A program made the translations under genes and the position numbers. A DNA stretch of 37,040 nucleotides from COE1 sp963596435 (lineage in GTDB: Bacteria > Bacillota > Clostridia > Lachnospirales > Lachnospiraceae), in assembly GCA_963596435.1 (NCBI GenBank), contig CAVBMG010000027.1, positions 1 through 37,040 of the forward strand, in the 5' to 3' direction. Positions 1 to 8,303 of this stretch are shown here, piece by piece (position 1 is the first letter of the stretch; each line of letters opens with the position of its first letter). The notes beneath the pieces were generated by a model. The model did not search any database, was not told the DNA's origin, and saw only the letters and a list, made by a program, of their open reading frames with translations.

Positions 1-25
1 TTAATTATTTATACTCCCCTTAACG

Positions 26-53
26 AAAAGCGACTGCTTACGCAGTCGCTTTT
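26..53 (+). terminator. Rho-independent terminator of a gene left of the window
   Basis: An 8-bp perfect stem (GCGACTGC / GCAGTCGC, loop TTAC) is flanked by AAAA on the left and followed by a T-rich run to about position 69. The long T tract lies on the right, so the main direction is +, ending a gene that lies outside the window. Confidence 0.8.
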
Positions 54-122
54 CTATTTTCTTTTTTTTGAAATTGTTTGACTTTCAAAGTCAATTATTG
101 TAACCTATTTAAATCTTCAGGC

Positions 123-156
123 AAGGAAAGAACCGCGTAGAAACGGTTCTTTCCTT
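123..156. terminator. Hairpin downstream of the HAAS gene
   Basis: A 13-bp perfect inverted repeat (arms 123-135 and 144-156, 8-nt loop) lies about 45 bp past the stop codon of the gene at 201-668. The T tract is weak on the - strand, so it may act as a terminator or as an mRNA 3' end stabiliser. It lies between convergent units. Confidence 0.6.
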
Positions 157-200
157 ATTTCGTGTTTTCACTCTGTCTACATAACTTCTTATCCGTTGCT

Positions 201-668
201 TCAATATCGCCTTTGCCAAGATCTGATAAGGTGAAAAACAAGCAACCCCACCAACACTACAAAAATCACCGGTGCAAAAAATGAGATTAGTGAGAAAGCT
301 ACTACAATCACAACCATCATCAGTGCAATTCCAATGATGCTTAACAGCCACCCGGGCAGATTAACCGTCTTATGATAACCCGTCTTCTGTTCCTGCTCAT
401 CATTCTGATTCCAGTACGTACTGGTATTATTGTCCTGATAATAGCTTTGCTGCTCTTCTCCCATGGCAAATTTATTGCTCTCTTCAATTGTCTTCGCCAA
501 AAGTCTTGGATCGCCAAGGCTGCTCAACACTTCTTCTTCCTGTCTGCCACTGTTGATCTGACCGTTAATATAATTTCTGTAATAATTCAAATTATCCTGT
601 ATGACATTATCAGGCACTTTATCAACCAGTGCTTCACGGAAGCTGTTTAAAAATTCTTCCTGTCTCAT
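201..668 (-). CDS. HAAS/DUF1700-type membrane protein
   Basis: Protein of 155 aa. The N-terminal 60 or so residues (MRQEEFLNSFREAL..., then a run ending in LGDPRLLAKTI) match the HAAS/DUF1700 pattern: short helices ending in an L-GDP-LA motif. A charged, Q/N-rich linker follows, then a hydrophobic C-terminal block from about residue 105 to 150 that probably forms one or two membrane segments. I chose the ATG at 668 because GGAG lies a suitable distance upstream; a longer reading from a TTG at 698 has no better ribosome binding site. Proteins of this family are often encoded beside PadR-type regulators, but none is visible here. The role is unknown, probably membrane-associated signalling. The family call is from memory of motif patterns. 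Confidence 0.7.
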   Translation of the reverse strand: MRQEEFLNSFREALVDKVPDNVIQDNLNYYRNYINGQINSGRQEEEVLSSLGDPRLLAKTIEESNKFAMGEEQQSYYQDNNTSTYWNQNDEQEQKTGYHKTVNLPGWLLSIIGIALMMVVIVVAFSLISFFAPVIFVVLVGLLVFHLIRSWQRRY

Positions 669-737
669 ATTCCAACTCCATTCCTTAAAGGGCATCAAAA
701 GTCATAAGACACGCCTACGTTCGTTTTTCATGCCTGT

Positions 738-766
738 ATCGTATCATGTTTTGGCAAAGTCGTAAA
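738..766 (-). promoter_or_regulatory. Weak sigma-A-like promoter for the HAAS gene
   Basis: Read on the - strand: TTTACG (761-766), a 17-nt spacer, then TACGAT (738-743), about 70 nt upstream of the ATG at 668. Both boxes are only 4/6 matches. It lies just past the terminator of the upstream transporter operon, where a new promoter is expected. Confidence 0.3.
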
Positions 767-784
767 TTGAAGTAGGCAATAATT

Positions 785-825
785 TAGAAAAACATAAGAA
801 ATGCGGTCGGATTACTCCAACCGCA
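785..825 (-). terminator. Rho-independent terminator of the sugar ABC transporter operon
   Basis: On the - strand a 10-bp stem (TGCGGTTGGA with TCCGACCGCA, one G-T pair, loop GTAA) is followed by TTTCTTATGTTTTTC. It lies about 40 bp past the stop codon of the substrate-binding protein gene, closing the operon that starts at lacI. Confidence 0.85.
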
Positions 826-866
826 CTCTGTAAATAATCTTATTCGATTATGATAGTCCGTATTAC

Positions 867-2420
867 TTATTGAGCTTTCCAAGCGTCATACTGTGACTGG
901 AACTCAGCTAATACATCCTGATAACCAGCTTCATCAAGAGCTGCCTGGTAAGCTTCGATTGTAGACTCTACATCTGCTGCTGCGAAACCACCATTTTCAA
1001 GAGGGAAACCATAAGTTTCAAATACGTTCTGGCAAGCTGCGAACTGAGCTTCTACAGGGCTCTTGTCGAAACGGAAACCTGCTGCCGGAGATGTCTTAGC
1101 GCCGCCGTTAAAGTCTTCATACAGATCTGCCTTGTTTTCAGGCTCGCCTGCAACCGGTGTTACGATGGTAGCTGATGCAGATTCCCACATGGAATGATTA
1201 TACTTATCAGAATCCTGAACTACCTGGCCATTAGCATCATAGCTGTAATCTTCGCCCTCGATACCGAATGTCCACATATCAGCTAACTTGCTGTCTGTGT
1301 AAAGGAGTCCCATGAAGTCGATACAAGCCTTTGCCTGTTCTTCTGTACTGTTAGCTGTTACACACCATACAGAACCAAGAGCTGATGTAGAATGTGCCCA
1401 TCTGTCTGTGATAGGTGTCATTTCAACTTCCTGACCATAACGGGAATTAGCTTCTGCATTTACAGGGATATCTGTCCACCATGAGAATGCCCAATCCTGT
1501 GTCTGAGTTGTTGTATCTGTTGTTGTCTTAGTTACATCATCTTCTGAAATGTAGCCTTTTTCTGCCCATTCAGCCATTAATGTACAGAATTCCTTGTACT
1601 GGTCTGTCTGGATTGTATCTACTACTTCGTTTGTACTCTTATCAACTGCTACCCAGTTAGCTGTGGAATCAGCTGTGAAGAAATCAAAATCATTAATGTA
1701 GAGTCTGTAGAACATTGCCGTCTTCTGTGTCAGCCAAGGATATTTAAGTCCTTCATTCTTTGCATCTTCAAGCATCGGCTCGATGTCCTTGAGAGTCTTA
1801 ACAGAAGATAAATCCCATCCGTACTTGTCAACCAGTTCTTTACGAGCCATGATATCATAGCCTTCTACATTGTCCTTATATACAGGGATGAAGTAAATCT
1901 TGCCATCATACTTGGTAGCTTCCCACTGTCCTTCATCCATGGAGTTATATACGTCTGTGCCCTGGATCAGATCTGTCAGATCATATACTGCTTTCTGAGG
2001 AACCAGATCATTTGTACCGATTACGCTTTCCCATGAAGCCGTCCACAGTAAGTTGATTTCGTTATTAGCCAGTGCAAGGTTAGCCTTGTCTGTGTATTCG
2101 CCGGAACCGATATCTGTCAGATTGACCTGAACATTGATTTTGTCGCCGATATACTCATTTACGGCATCCTGAACCTTCTTAACCTGCTCTGAATCAGGAT
2201 TAGCAAGGTTGAATGTTGCTCTGGTTACATTAATTGTAACTTTATCACCTGAATCAGCTGCCGATGTGCTATCCCCTGTAGAGCTACTCTCCTTGGTTGC
2301 TGTGCTGTCTGCTGCAGCTGTGTCAGTACTTGCACTTCCACCGCATCCTGCTAAAAGTCCTGCGGACATTGCAGCTACCATTACTGTTGACAGTAGTTTG
2401 TTAATAGATTTTCTCTTCAT
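867..2420 (-). CDS. Carbohydrate ABC transporter substrate-binding lipoprotein (DUF3502-type C-terminus)
   Basis: Protein of 517 aa. It has a lipoprotein signal: basic MKRK start, hydrophobic stretch and lipobox LLAGC, followed by a Ser/Thr/Ala/Asp-rich linker typical of surface-anchored binding proteins. The body has the fold pattern of family 1 extracellular solute-binding proteins. The C-terminal part (FRFDKSPVEAQFAACQNVF) looks like the DUF3502 region found in many Lachnospiraceae sugar-binding proteins. I chose the ATG at 2420 because GGGAGG lies 9 nt upstream and the signal peptide starts cleanly there; the longer frame to 2456 adds 12 unlikely residues. It is the last gene after lacI and two permeases, separated by 80 bp from the upstream permease. 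Given the divergent cellobiose phosphorylase, the ligand is probably cellobiose or short cellodextrins. That is inference from context. Confidence 0.9.
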   Translation of the reverse strand: MKRKSINKLLSTVMVAAMSAGLLAGCGGSASTDTAAADSTATKESSSTGDSTSAADSGDKVTINVTRATFNLANPDSEQVKKVQDAVNEYIGDKINVQVNLTDIGSGEYTDKANLALANNEINLLWTASWESVIGTNDLVPQKAVYDLTDLIQGTDVYNSMDEGQWEATKYDGKIYFIPVYKDNVEGYDIMARKELVDKYGWDLSSVKTLKDIEPMLEDAKNEGLKYPWLTQKTAMFYRLYINDFDFFTADSTANWVAVDKSTNEVVDTIQTDQYKEFCTLMAEWAEKGYISEDDVTKTTTDTTTQTQDWAFSWWTDIPVNAEANSRYGQEVEMTPITDRWAHSTSALGSVWCVTANSTEEQAKACIDFMGLLYTDSKLADMWTFGIEGEDYSYDANGQVVQDSDKYNHSMWESASATIVTPVAGEPENKADLYEDFNGGAKTSPAAGFRFDKSPVEAQFAACQNVFETYGFPLENGGFAAADVESTIEAYQAALDEAGYQDVLAEFQSQYDAWKAQ

Positions 2421-2500
2421 AGAAAATAACCTCCCTTTTAATATGTGTATATTCACTAAAGTGCTGTTACCATTACAGACACCTTGAATATCGAAATAAA

Positions 2501-3430
2501 TTAACCTTTTACAGAACCAACGGTAAGACCCTTCACAAAATACTTCTGAAAGAAAGGATATACTACCATGATCGGTGCGATTACGACTACTACAGTAGCC
2601 ATTGTTGCAGAATACTGCGGAATATTACCACCCATAGCTGCTCTTGCAGAAGCCGGTACGTTAGAGTTGTTCAGCAGGAACTCAATACTCTTCTGAATAT
2701 TAACAAGCAGAAGCTGTAACGGTTTCTTGTTGTCTGATGTAATGTAAAGTAATGCGTTCTGCCAGTCATTCCAGTAAGCTGTTGCCATCATGAATCCAAC
2801 GGCTGCCATTGACGGTTTCATCAAAGGCAATGTAATCTGGAAGAATGTTCTATACTCACCTGCGCCATCGATCTTGGCTGCTTCCATCAGTTCAGCTGGA
2901 ATACTGTTTACAATGAAGGTTCTCAGAATGATTACGTTCATTGTACTTACACATAATGGTAAGATTAGTAACAACAAGCTGTCTTTTAAATGATAGTAGC
3001 TTGTAAAGATTATGTATCCGGAAAGCTGACCACCATTGAACAACATAGGAATCAGTAAGTATACGGATAAGAATTTGCCAAGTTTGAATCCTTTACGGCT
3101 GATCGCATATGCGAACATTGCCATAACCATCAATCCAAGGAATGTACCTGCAACTGTTACGAAAATAGTAACACCATAGGATGTAAGTAACTGTTTACCA
3201 TATCTGAGTACTGCATTAAATCCTGACATTGACCATTTCTCAGGGAAGAAGCTGAAACCATTCTTGTTGATAGCAACTTCATCTGTAAATGCTGCGATAA
3301 ATACCAGTACAATAGGTAATCCGCAGAACAATGTATATAATAGAAGGAAGAAACCTAAAATATACTGGCCAATTCCTTTTCTTTCTCTCCTGGACGGAGC
3401 CAAGTCAGCCTTATTTCCTTTTCTACTCAT
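2501..3430 (-). CDS. Carbohydrate ABC transporter permease (MalG/LplC-like)
   Basis: Protein of 309 aa with about six membrane segments. The first is near residues 20-45 (ILGFFLLLYTLFCGLPIVLV). The EAA loop that contacts the ATPase is seen as ELMEAAKIDGAGEYRTFFQI. The end (YPFFQKYFVKGLTVGSVKG) is the classic MalG-type C-terminus, which supports an intact gene. I chose the ATG at 3430, with AAAGGAGG just upstream; the frame stays open to 3487 but that region lies in the end of the upstream permease gene. Only 13 bp separate it from the upstream stop, so the two permeases are probably translationally coupled and form a heterodimeric channel. No ATP-binding subunit is encoded nearby; a shared MsmK/MalK-like ATPase elsewhere is expected for this transporter class. 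Confidence 0.93.
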   Translation of the reverse strand: MSRKGNKADLAPSRRERKGIGQYILGFFLLLYTLFCGLPIVLVFIAAFTDEVAINKNGFSFFPEKWSMSGFNAVLRYGKQLLTSYGVTIFVTVAGTFLGLMVMAMFAYAISRKGFKLGKFLSVYLLIPMLFNGGQLSGYIIFTSYYHLKDSLLLLILPLCVSTMNVIILRTFIVNSIPAELMEAAKIDGAGEYRTFFQITLPLMKPSMAAVGFMMATAYWNDWQNALLYITSDNKKPLQLLLVNIQKSIEFLLNNSNVPASARAAMGGNIPQYSATMATVVVVIAPIMVVYPFFQKYFVKGLTVGSVKG

Positions 3431-3443
3431 GACGTCTCCTCCT

Positions 3444-4349
3444 TTAGAATAATGCATTTTCCGGTGCAATCTTACGAACCATTCCATTAGCGAACAGCAT
3501 CAGCAGCAAGCCTACAATAGACTGGAAGAAACTGGTTGCAGCGGTGAATCCGAAGTTTGAATTCTTGAAAATTGCATTTAATACATAAGAATCGATAACC
3601 TGTGTTGTAGGATAAAGAATACCGCTGTTTCTTGTTACCTGGTAGAAAAGACCTGTATCAGATCTCATGATGCTACCAACTGAAAGAAGTAACATAACTG
3701 TAATCATAGGCACCAGTGCAGGTAATGTAATGTGTCTGATCATCTGCCACTTGTTCGCACCGTCGATTTCAGCTGCTTCATACAATGCTGTGTCGATGCC
3801 TGCCAGAACTGACATGTAAAGAACTGAACCGTAACCTACGCTGTTCCAGATCTTAACGATTGTCAGGATTGCCGGCCACAAGGACGGAGTGGAATAAAAT
3901 CTTGTAGTTAAACCGAATGTATTGTTGAGGATACCGGTATCTGTACTGATGAATGCATATACAATGAACTGTACTGCTGCATAAGAGATAAATACCGGGA
4001 TGATCATGATCGTCTGCATGGTCTTTGCTGCTTTTTTAAATACGAACTGGTCAATTGCAATTGCCAGAACTACATTGAGGAAAGTACCGATTGCCGTAAA
4101 GATCACGTAGTACATCAATGTGTTTCGTGTCATTGTAATAAAGGTTGTTTTGGAAGCCAGCAGATATTTGAAGTTATCCAGTCCGTTCCATGGGCTTGCC
4201 CAAATTCCTTTTGTGTAGTCAAAAGACTTAAATGCCATCACAAGACCAGCCATAGGCACATACATGATAAAAAGCAATATCAGGAATGCCGGAAGTGCCA
4301 GCACTACATGTGCCCTGTGTTTCCAGGTGTTTTCTAAGAAGTCTTTCAT
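3444..4349 (-). CDS. Carbohydrate ABC transporter permease (MalF/LplB-like)
   Basis: Protein of 301 aa, with about six membrane segments starting with HVVLALPAFLILLFIMYVP near residues 13-32. The EAA loop is ALYEAAEIDGANKWQMIRHI, followed by a TLP motif, as in the first permease of LplB/UgpA-type systems. The C-terminus (MVRKIAPENALF) is the usual end of this subfamily. Two in-frame ATGs lie at 4355 and 4349. The second is preferred because the AAAGGAG site is then 9 nt away rather than 3. It starts 31 bp after the lacI stop codon, so it is probably on the same transcript. It partners the permease at 2501-3430 and the lipoprotein at 867-2420; the substrate is inferred to be a beta-glucoside oligosaccharide. 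Confidence 0.93.
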   Translation of the reverse strand: MKDFLENTWKHRAHVVLALPAFLILLFIMYVPMAGLVMAFKSFDYTKGIWASPWNGLDNFKYLLASKTTFITMTRNTLMYYVIFTAIGTFLNVVLAIAIDQFVFKKAAKTMQTIMIIPVFISYAAVQFIVYAFISTDTGILNNTFGLTTRFYSTPSLWPAILTIVKIWNSVGYGSVLYMSVLAGIDTALYEAAEIDGANKWQMIRHITLPALVPMITVMLLLSVGSIMRSDTGLFYQVTRNSGILYPTTQVIDSYVLNAIFKNSNFGFTAATSFFQSIVGLLLMLFANGMVRKIAPENALF

Positions 4350-4380
4350 AGTCATCGTCTCCTTTATTCTTATTATTCGT

Positions 4381-5391
4381 TTATCTGGTCGAAACCGTAT
4401 TTCCTTCTATCAGACATCCGTCCACCGTGTATTGTCCAATTATAGTAGATTTTGGTTTTTCGATAAGGCTAATCAATTTCTCCGCTGCAAGTTTACCTAT
4501 ATCTACTGTATTCTGACGGTATGTAGTCAGAGCCGGTTCAATCTGGGAAGCTATCGGGATACCATCATATCCAATCAGTGAAACATCCTGTGGAATCCTC
4601 AGACCTCTGTTCTTTACTACATTCATTCCGCCGATTGCCGAGAAATCATCCGGATAAAGGATACAGGTAGGAGGTTCAGGCATATCCAGTAATTGTTTGG
4701 TGATCATGCCAGCAACGTAGGAATCTCTGTACTTCGCCTCTCTTACGTATTCCTCAGGTACTTCAATATCTCTCTTCTCCAGGAATCTGTAAAAAGCAGA
4801 TACTCTGTTCATGGTAACAACAGACTCTTCACCGTGAATATATGCAATCCTGCGGTGTCCTTTGTCGTAAGCATATTCCAGTAATGTATTCATTCCTTCT
4901 ATATTATCAGACATAATAGATATCCTGCCATTATATACATAGTCTATCATGACAACCGGCAATTCACTCTGCAGTAATTCGATCACCTCCGGGTTCTTAT
5001 AATCTACAATGGTAATCATGACACCATCCATCCCACGGTATATGCTGTGCTCCAAATAAGACATTCTGTCCTTTCGCAATCTCGAATTATTCAGAAATGT
5101 AATATCATAGCCACTGTTTTCAGCAGTTATCTTAAAATTCTCTAATACTTGTGCAAAGTAGTCATGTGTCAGTCCACTTCCGGCATTATCCTTGTATAAA
5201 ACACCTATATTATAGCTCTTATTCATCTTCAAGGCTCTTGCCGAGAAATTAGGATGATACCCAAGTTCCCTTGCTTTCCGTTTAATCACAGCCTTTGTCT
5301 CATCGCTGATGTCGCTGTGATTATTTAATGCTTTGCTGACTGTAGCGACTGATACCTTGCACGCCGCAGCGATGTCTTTCATGGATACCAT
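4381..5391 (-). CDS. LacI-family transcriptional regulator of the cellobiose locus
   Basis: Protein of 336 aa. Residues 1-50 hold the LacI helix-turn-helix (MKDIAAACKVSVATVSKALN) and the hinge-helix region (GYHPNFSARALK). The rest is a periplasmic-binding-protein-like effector domain (from YNIGVLYKDN to the end), of usual family length. I chose the first ATG at 5391: GAGAGGAG lies 9 nt upstream, while the next ATG (codon 4) would be 18 nt away. It is the first gene of the transporter operon and is divergent from cellobiose phosphorylase. Two matching operator-like sequences (5419-5430 and 5709-5720) lie just downstream of the two promoters, so it probably represses both directions and itself. 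The effector, likely cellobiose or a derivative, is inferred. Confidence 0.93.
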   Translation of the reverse strand: MVSMKDIAAACKVSVATVSKALNNHSDISDETKAVIKRKARELGYHPNFSARALKMNKSYNIGVLYKDNAGSGLTHDYFAQVLENFKITAENSGYDITFLNNSRLRKDRMSYLEHSIYRGMDGVMITIVDYKNPEVIELLQSELPVVMIDYVYNGRISIMSDNIEGMNTLLEYAYDKGHRRIAYIHGEESVVTMNRVSAFYRFLEKRDIEVPEEYVREAKYRDSYVAGMITKQLLDMPEPPTCILYPDDFSAIGGMNVVKNRGLRIPQDVSLIGYDGIPIASQIEPALTTYRQNTVDIGKLAAEKLISLIEKPKSTIIGQYTVDGCLIEGNTVSTR

Positions 5392-5418
5392 AAGGCTATG
5401 CTCCTCTCTGATTTTTCC

Positions 5419-5430
5419 TTAATCGTTTTC
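5419..5430. promoter_or_regulatory. LacI-type operator for the lacI-transporter operon
   Basis: TTAATCGTTTTC matches the second site at 5709-5720 (TTAAACGTTTTC) at 11 of 12 positions. The central CG and A/T-rich arms are typical of LacI-family operators. It lies a few bases past the expected transcription start of the leftward promoter (-10 at 5439-5444), where bound repressor would block the polymerase. A CcpA cre site is a less good alternative because the outer TG is missing. Confidence 0.65.
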
Positions 5431-5438
5431 GTATTTTT

Positions 5439-5467
5439 ACTATACAACACATTGTACATTTTTTCAA
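5439..5467 (-). promoter_or_regulatory. Sigma-A promoter of lacI and the transporter operon
   Basis: Read on the - strand: TTGAAA (5462-5467), a 17-nt spacer, then TATAGT (5439-5444). Both boxes match sigma-A consensus well. The expected start near 5432 gives a leader of about 40 nt with an operator inside it. Confidence 0.7.
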
Positions 5468-5661
5468 TAGTTTTTTTTGTTTTATATGCAAATTGCTATG
5501 TTTGTATAAATCCATATGGTAAAAATAGTTAATTTCTCTTTGTATTTTGCAAATTTCTATACTTTTTATCTTTTACTTCCTAATACGAATACGCTTCACA
5601 AACATTGCATTCCAAGTTTTTGCGTACTTCCTTGTTTTTCTTACTTTCTCTGATTTTTCCC

Positions 5662-5690
5662 TTGTTTTTAGAATTTATATACTGTATAAT
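5662..5690 (+). promoter_or_regulatory. Sigma-A promoter of the cellobiose phosphorylase gene
   Basis: TTGTTT (5662-5667), a 17-nt spacer and a perfect TATAAT (5685-5690). The expected start near 5697 is followed at once by the operator at 5709-5720 and gives a leader of about 70 nt to the ATG at 5769. Confidence 0.75.
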
Positions 5691-5708
5691 GCAGGCATAA
5701 AGAACTAC

Positions 5709-5720
5709 TTAAACGTTTTC
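5709..5720. promoter_or_regulatory. LacI-type operator for the cellobiose phosphorylase gene
   Basis: TTAAACGTTTTC contains the perfect palindrome AAACGTTT with a central CG. It lies about 13-24 nt past the expected start of the rightward promoter and is nearly the same as the site at 5419-5430. The two sites are 290 bp apart, so looping by a repressor tetramer is possible but not shown. Confidence 0.7.
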
Positions 5721-5768
5721 TTAACAATGTACTATATTATTTCACTCAATAGTAAAGGAGAATACAAT

Positions 5769-8204
5769 ATGAAATTTGGTTATTTCGATGACGCCAACCG
5801 TGAATACGTCATCACGACTCCCAAAACTCCGCTGCCATGGATCAACTATCTGGGATGTAATGAATTCTTTTCCCTGATATCCAATACCTGTGGTGGATAT
5901 ACTTTCTATAAGGATGCGAAGCTGCTTCGTCTGACACGTTATCGTTATAATGATGTTCCTTATGATACCAATGGCAAATACTTCTATATAAAAGACGGCG
6001 ATACCATATGGAATCCAGGCTGGCAGCCAACCAAGACCGAGCTTGATTCCTACGAATGCAGACACGGCATCGGATACAGCCGTTTTGCCGGTTCCAAGAA
6101 TGGGATTCAGGCTAATATCCTGAGCTTTGTTCCTATGAATGATAACTGTGAGATCTCACAGTTAAAGATTAAGAACACCTCTGCCCAGGAGAAGAAAATC
6201 TCCGTATTCTCCTATGTAGAATGGTGTCTGTGGAACGCAGATGATGATTCCCGCAACTTCCAGCGTAATTTAAGTACAGGCGAAGTCGAGGTCATCGGTT
6301 CTACCATTTACCATAAGACAGAATACAGAGAGCGTCGTAATCACTACGCTATTTATACAGTAAATGCTCCTATTGCAGGTTTTGATACAATCCGTGAAAG
6401 CTTCATCGGTACTTACAATGGTGCTGATAAACCACAGGCTGTTATTGCCGGTAAATGTACCAACTCCGTAGCAAGTGGATGGGCTCCTATCGCTTCCCAG
6501 CAGCTTGATATCACACTTGCTCCAGGTGAAGAGAAATCCTATGTCTTCTTATTAGGATATGTAGAGAATCCTGAGGATGAGAAATTTGAAGCACCTAATG
6601 TCATTAATAAAAAGCCGGCAAATGCCATGATGGCACGTTATCAGACAGATGCAGATGTGGAGAAGGCTTTTGCAGAATTAAATACATACTGGGAGAACCT
6701 CTTATCCAAATACGTAGTAGAATCCTCCAATGACAAAGTCAACCGTATGGTCAATATCTGGAATCAGTATCAGTGTATGGTAACTTTCAACATGAGCCGT
6801 TCTGCTTCCTACTATGAATCCGGTATCGGTCGTGGCATGGGCTTCCGTGATTCCTGTCAGGATTTACTGGGCTTCGTACATCTGATTCCAGACCGTGCAA
6901 GAGAACGTATCATTGATATCGCTTCTACACAGTTCCAGGATGGCAGTGCTTATCATCAGTATCAGCCTCTTACTAAGAAGGGCAACTCCGATATCGGAAG
7001 CGGATTCAATGATGATCCATTATGGCTGATTGCAGGTACAAGTGCTTATGTACGTGAGACCGGTGATCTGTCCATCTTAAAGGAAATGGTGCCTTTTGAT
7101 AATGATATGAGTGTTGCAACACCTCTGATGGATCACTTAAAACGTTCCTTTGATTATACAGTAAACCACAAAGGACCTCACAATCTGCCACTGATCGGTC
7201 GTGCAGACTGGAATGACTGTCTGAACCTGAACTGCTTCTCTGAGCATCCGGGTGAATCCTTCCAGACCTTCGGTCCAAGTGAAGGACCTGTTGCAGAATC
7301 CGTCTTCATCGGTGGAATGTTCGTAAAATACGGTGAAGAATATGCACAGCTGGCAGAGCTTCTGGGCGATACAGCCGAAGCTGCAAGAGCACGTAAAGAA
7401 GTAGAGCTTATGAACGAGGCTGTCATGAAAGATGGCTGGGATGGTGAATGGTTCGTAAGAGCTTATGACGCTTACAGTCACAAGGTAGGTTCCAAGGAAT
7501 GTGAAGAAGGTCAGATTTACATTGAGCCACAGGGCTTCTGCGTTCTGGCTGGAATTGGTGTAAAGGAAGGTCTTGCACAGAAGGCTCTGGATTCTGTAAA
7601 AGAAAGACTGGATACCAAATATGGTGTTATGATCCTGCAGCCTGCTTATACAAGATATCACCTCGAACTTGGTGAAATCTCCTCCTATCCACCCGGATAT
7701 AAGGAAAATGCAGGTATCTTCTGCCACAACAATCCATGGATCTCTATCGCTGAGACTGTCATCGGACGTGGCAACAGAGCCTTTGAGGTATATCAGAAGA
7801 CCTGTCCTGCTTACGTAGAAGATATCAGTGAGATTCACAGAACAGAACCATATGTATATTCCCAGATGGTAGCCGGTCGTGATGCCAAGTATCATGGTGA
7901 GGCTAAGAACAGCTGGCTGACAGGTACTGCGGCATGGACTTTTGTAAATGTTTCCCAGTATATTCTTGGTGTATATCCTACACATCATGGTCTGAGCATC
8001 AATCCTTGTATTCCTGAAGGATTCGGTGACTTCAAGCTCACCAGAAAATATCGTGATGTGAACTATCATATCACCGTAAAGAATCCTGAGAATGTACAAA
8101 AGGGTGTCGCATCTATGACTGTAGATGGCAAGGCTGTAGAAGGACATATCATTCCTTATGAAGCCGGCAAGACTGATGTAAATGTAGAAGTTGTAATGGG
8201 ATAA
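5769..8204 (+). CDS. cbp: Cellobiose phosphorylase (GH94)
   Basis: Protein of 811 aa, the usual length for clostridial cellobiose phosphorylase. The N-terminus (MKFGYFDDANREYVIT) and many blocks (YECRHGIGYS, YHKTEYRERRNHYA, MVNIWNQYQCMVTFNMSRSA, GRGMGFRDS) match what I recall of the Clostridium thermocellum enzyme. The family reaction is cellobiose + phosphate giving glucose + alpha-glucose 1-phosphate, in the cytoplasm. The order is an N-terminal beta-sandwich, an (alpha/alpha)6 barrel, and a short C-terminal beta region. The general acid is most likely Asp483 in the RADWNDCLN block. There is no signal peptide, as expected. The ATG at 5769 has AAAGGAG upstream; the open frame back to 5547 is AT-rich leader holding the promoter and operator. 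It faces the lacI-transporter operon, so imported cellobiose is probably cleaved here without spending ATP. Confidence 0.95.
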   Translation: MKFGYFDDANREYVITTPKTPLPWINYLGCNEFFSLISNTCGGYTFYKDAKLLRLTRYRYNDVPYDTNGKYFYIKDGDTIWNPGWQPTKTELDSYECRHGIGYSRFAGSKNGIQANILSFVPMNDNCEISQLKIKNTSAQEKKISVFSYVEWCLWNADDDSRNFQRNLSTGEVEVIGSTIYHKTEYRERRNHYAIYTVNAPIAGFDTIRESFIGTYNGADKPQAVIAGKCTNSVASGWAPIASQQLDITLAPGEEKSYVFLLGYVENPEDEKFEAPNVINKKPANAMMARYQTDADVEKAFAELNTYWENLLSKYVVESSNDKVNRMVNIWNQYQCMVTFNMSRSASYYESGIGRGMGFRDSCQDLLGFVHLIPDRARERIIDIASTQFQDGSAYHQYQPLTKKGNSDIGSGFNDDPLWLIAGTSAYVRETGDLSILKEMVPFDNDMSVATPLMDHLKRSFDYTVNHKGPHNLPLIGRADWNDCLNLNCFSEHPGESFQTFGPSEGPVAESVFIGGMFVKYGEEYAQLAELLGDTAEAARARKEVELMNEAVMKDGWDGEWFVRAYDAYSHKVGSKECEEGQIYIEPQGFCVLAGIGVKEGLAQKALDSVKERLDTKYGVMILQPAYTRYHLELGEISSYPPGYKENAGIFCHNNPWISIAETVIGRGNRAFEVYQKTCPAYVEDISEIHRTEPYVYSQMVAGRDAKYHGEAKNSWLTGTAAWTFVNVSQYILGVYPTHHGLSINPCIPEGFGDFKLTRKYRDVNYHITVKNPENVQKGVASMTVDGKAVEGHIIPYEAGKTDVNVEVVMG

Positions 8205-8222
8205 TGTAGTTACTCACCATAT

Positions 8223-8269
8223 AAAAAGCTTCCTGTTGAATGTATATAAGCATTCACAGGAAGCTTTTT
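8223..8269. terminator. Bidirectional terminator between the GH94 and GH13 genes
   Basis: The left arm AAAAAGCTTCCTG and right arm CAGGAAGCTTTTT extend inward through a second short paired block (TGAATG / CATTCA) after a one-base bulge. A-tract and T-tract at the two ends make it usable from both sides, which fits the convergent genes. Confidence 0.9.
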
Positions 8270-8303
8270 GCATGGCTCTGAATATTTACAAATCGTTACA
8301 GTT

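Noticed and set aside
5709..5720. CcpA cre site at the cellobiose phosphorylase start
   Set aside because: The core AANCG and a late C fit, but the outer TG is missing and the site nearly duplicates the one beside lacI, so the local LacI regulator is the better explanation.
5547..5768. N-terminal extension of cellobiose phosphorylase by 74 codons
   Set aside because: The stretch is AT-rich leader with a promoter and operator; AAAGGAG and the family N-terminus point to the ATG at 5769.
7137..8147. Long open frame (336 codons) on the - strand inside cellobiose phosphorylase
   Set aside because: It lies wholly opposite a clearly coding GH94 gene, has no ribosome binding site, and its translation has no family-like blocks. 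It is a codon-bias shadow.
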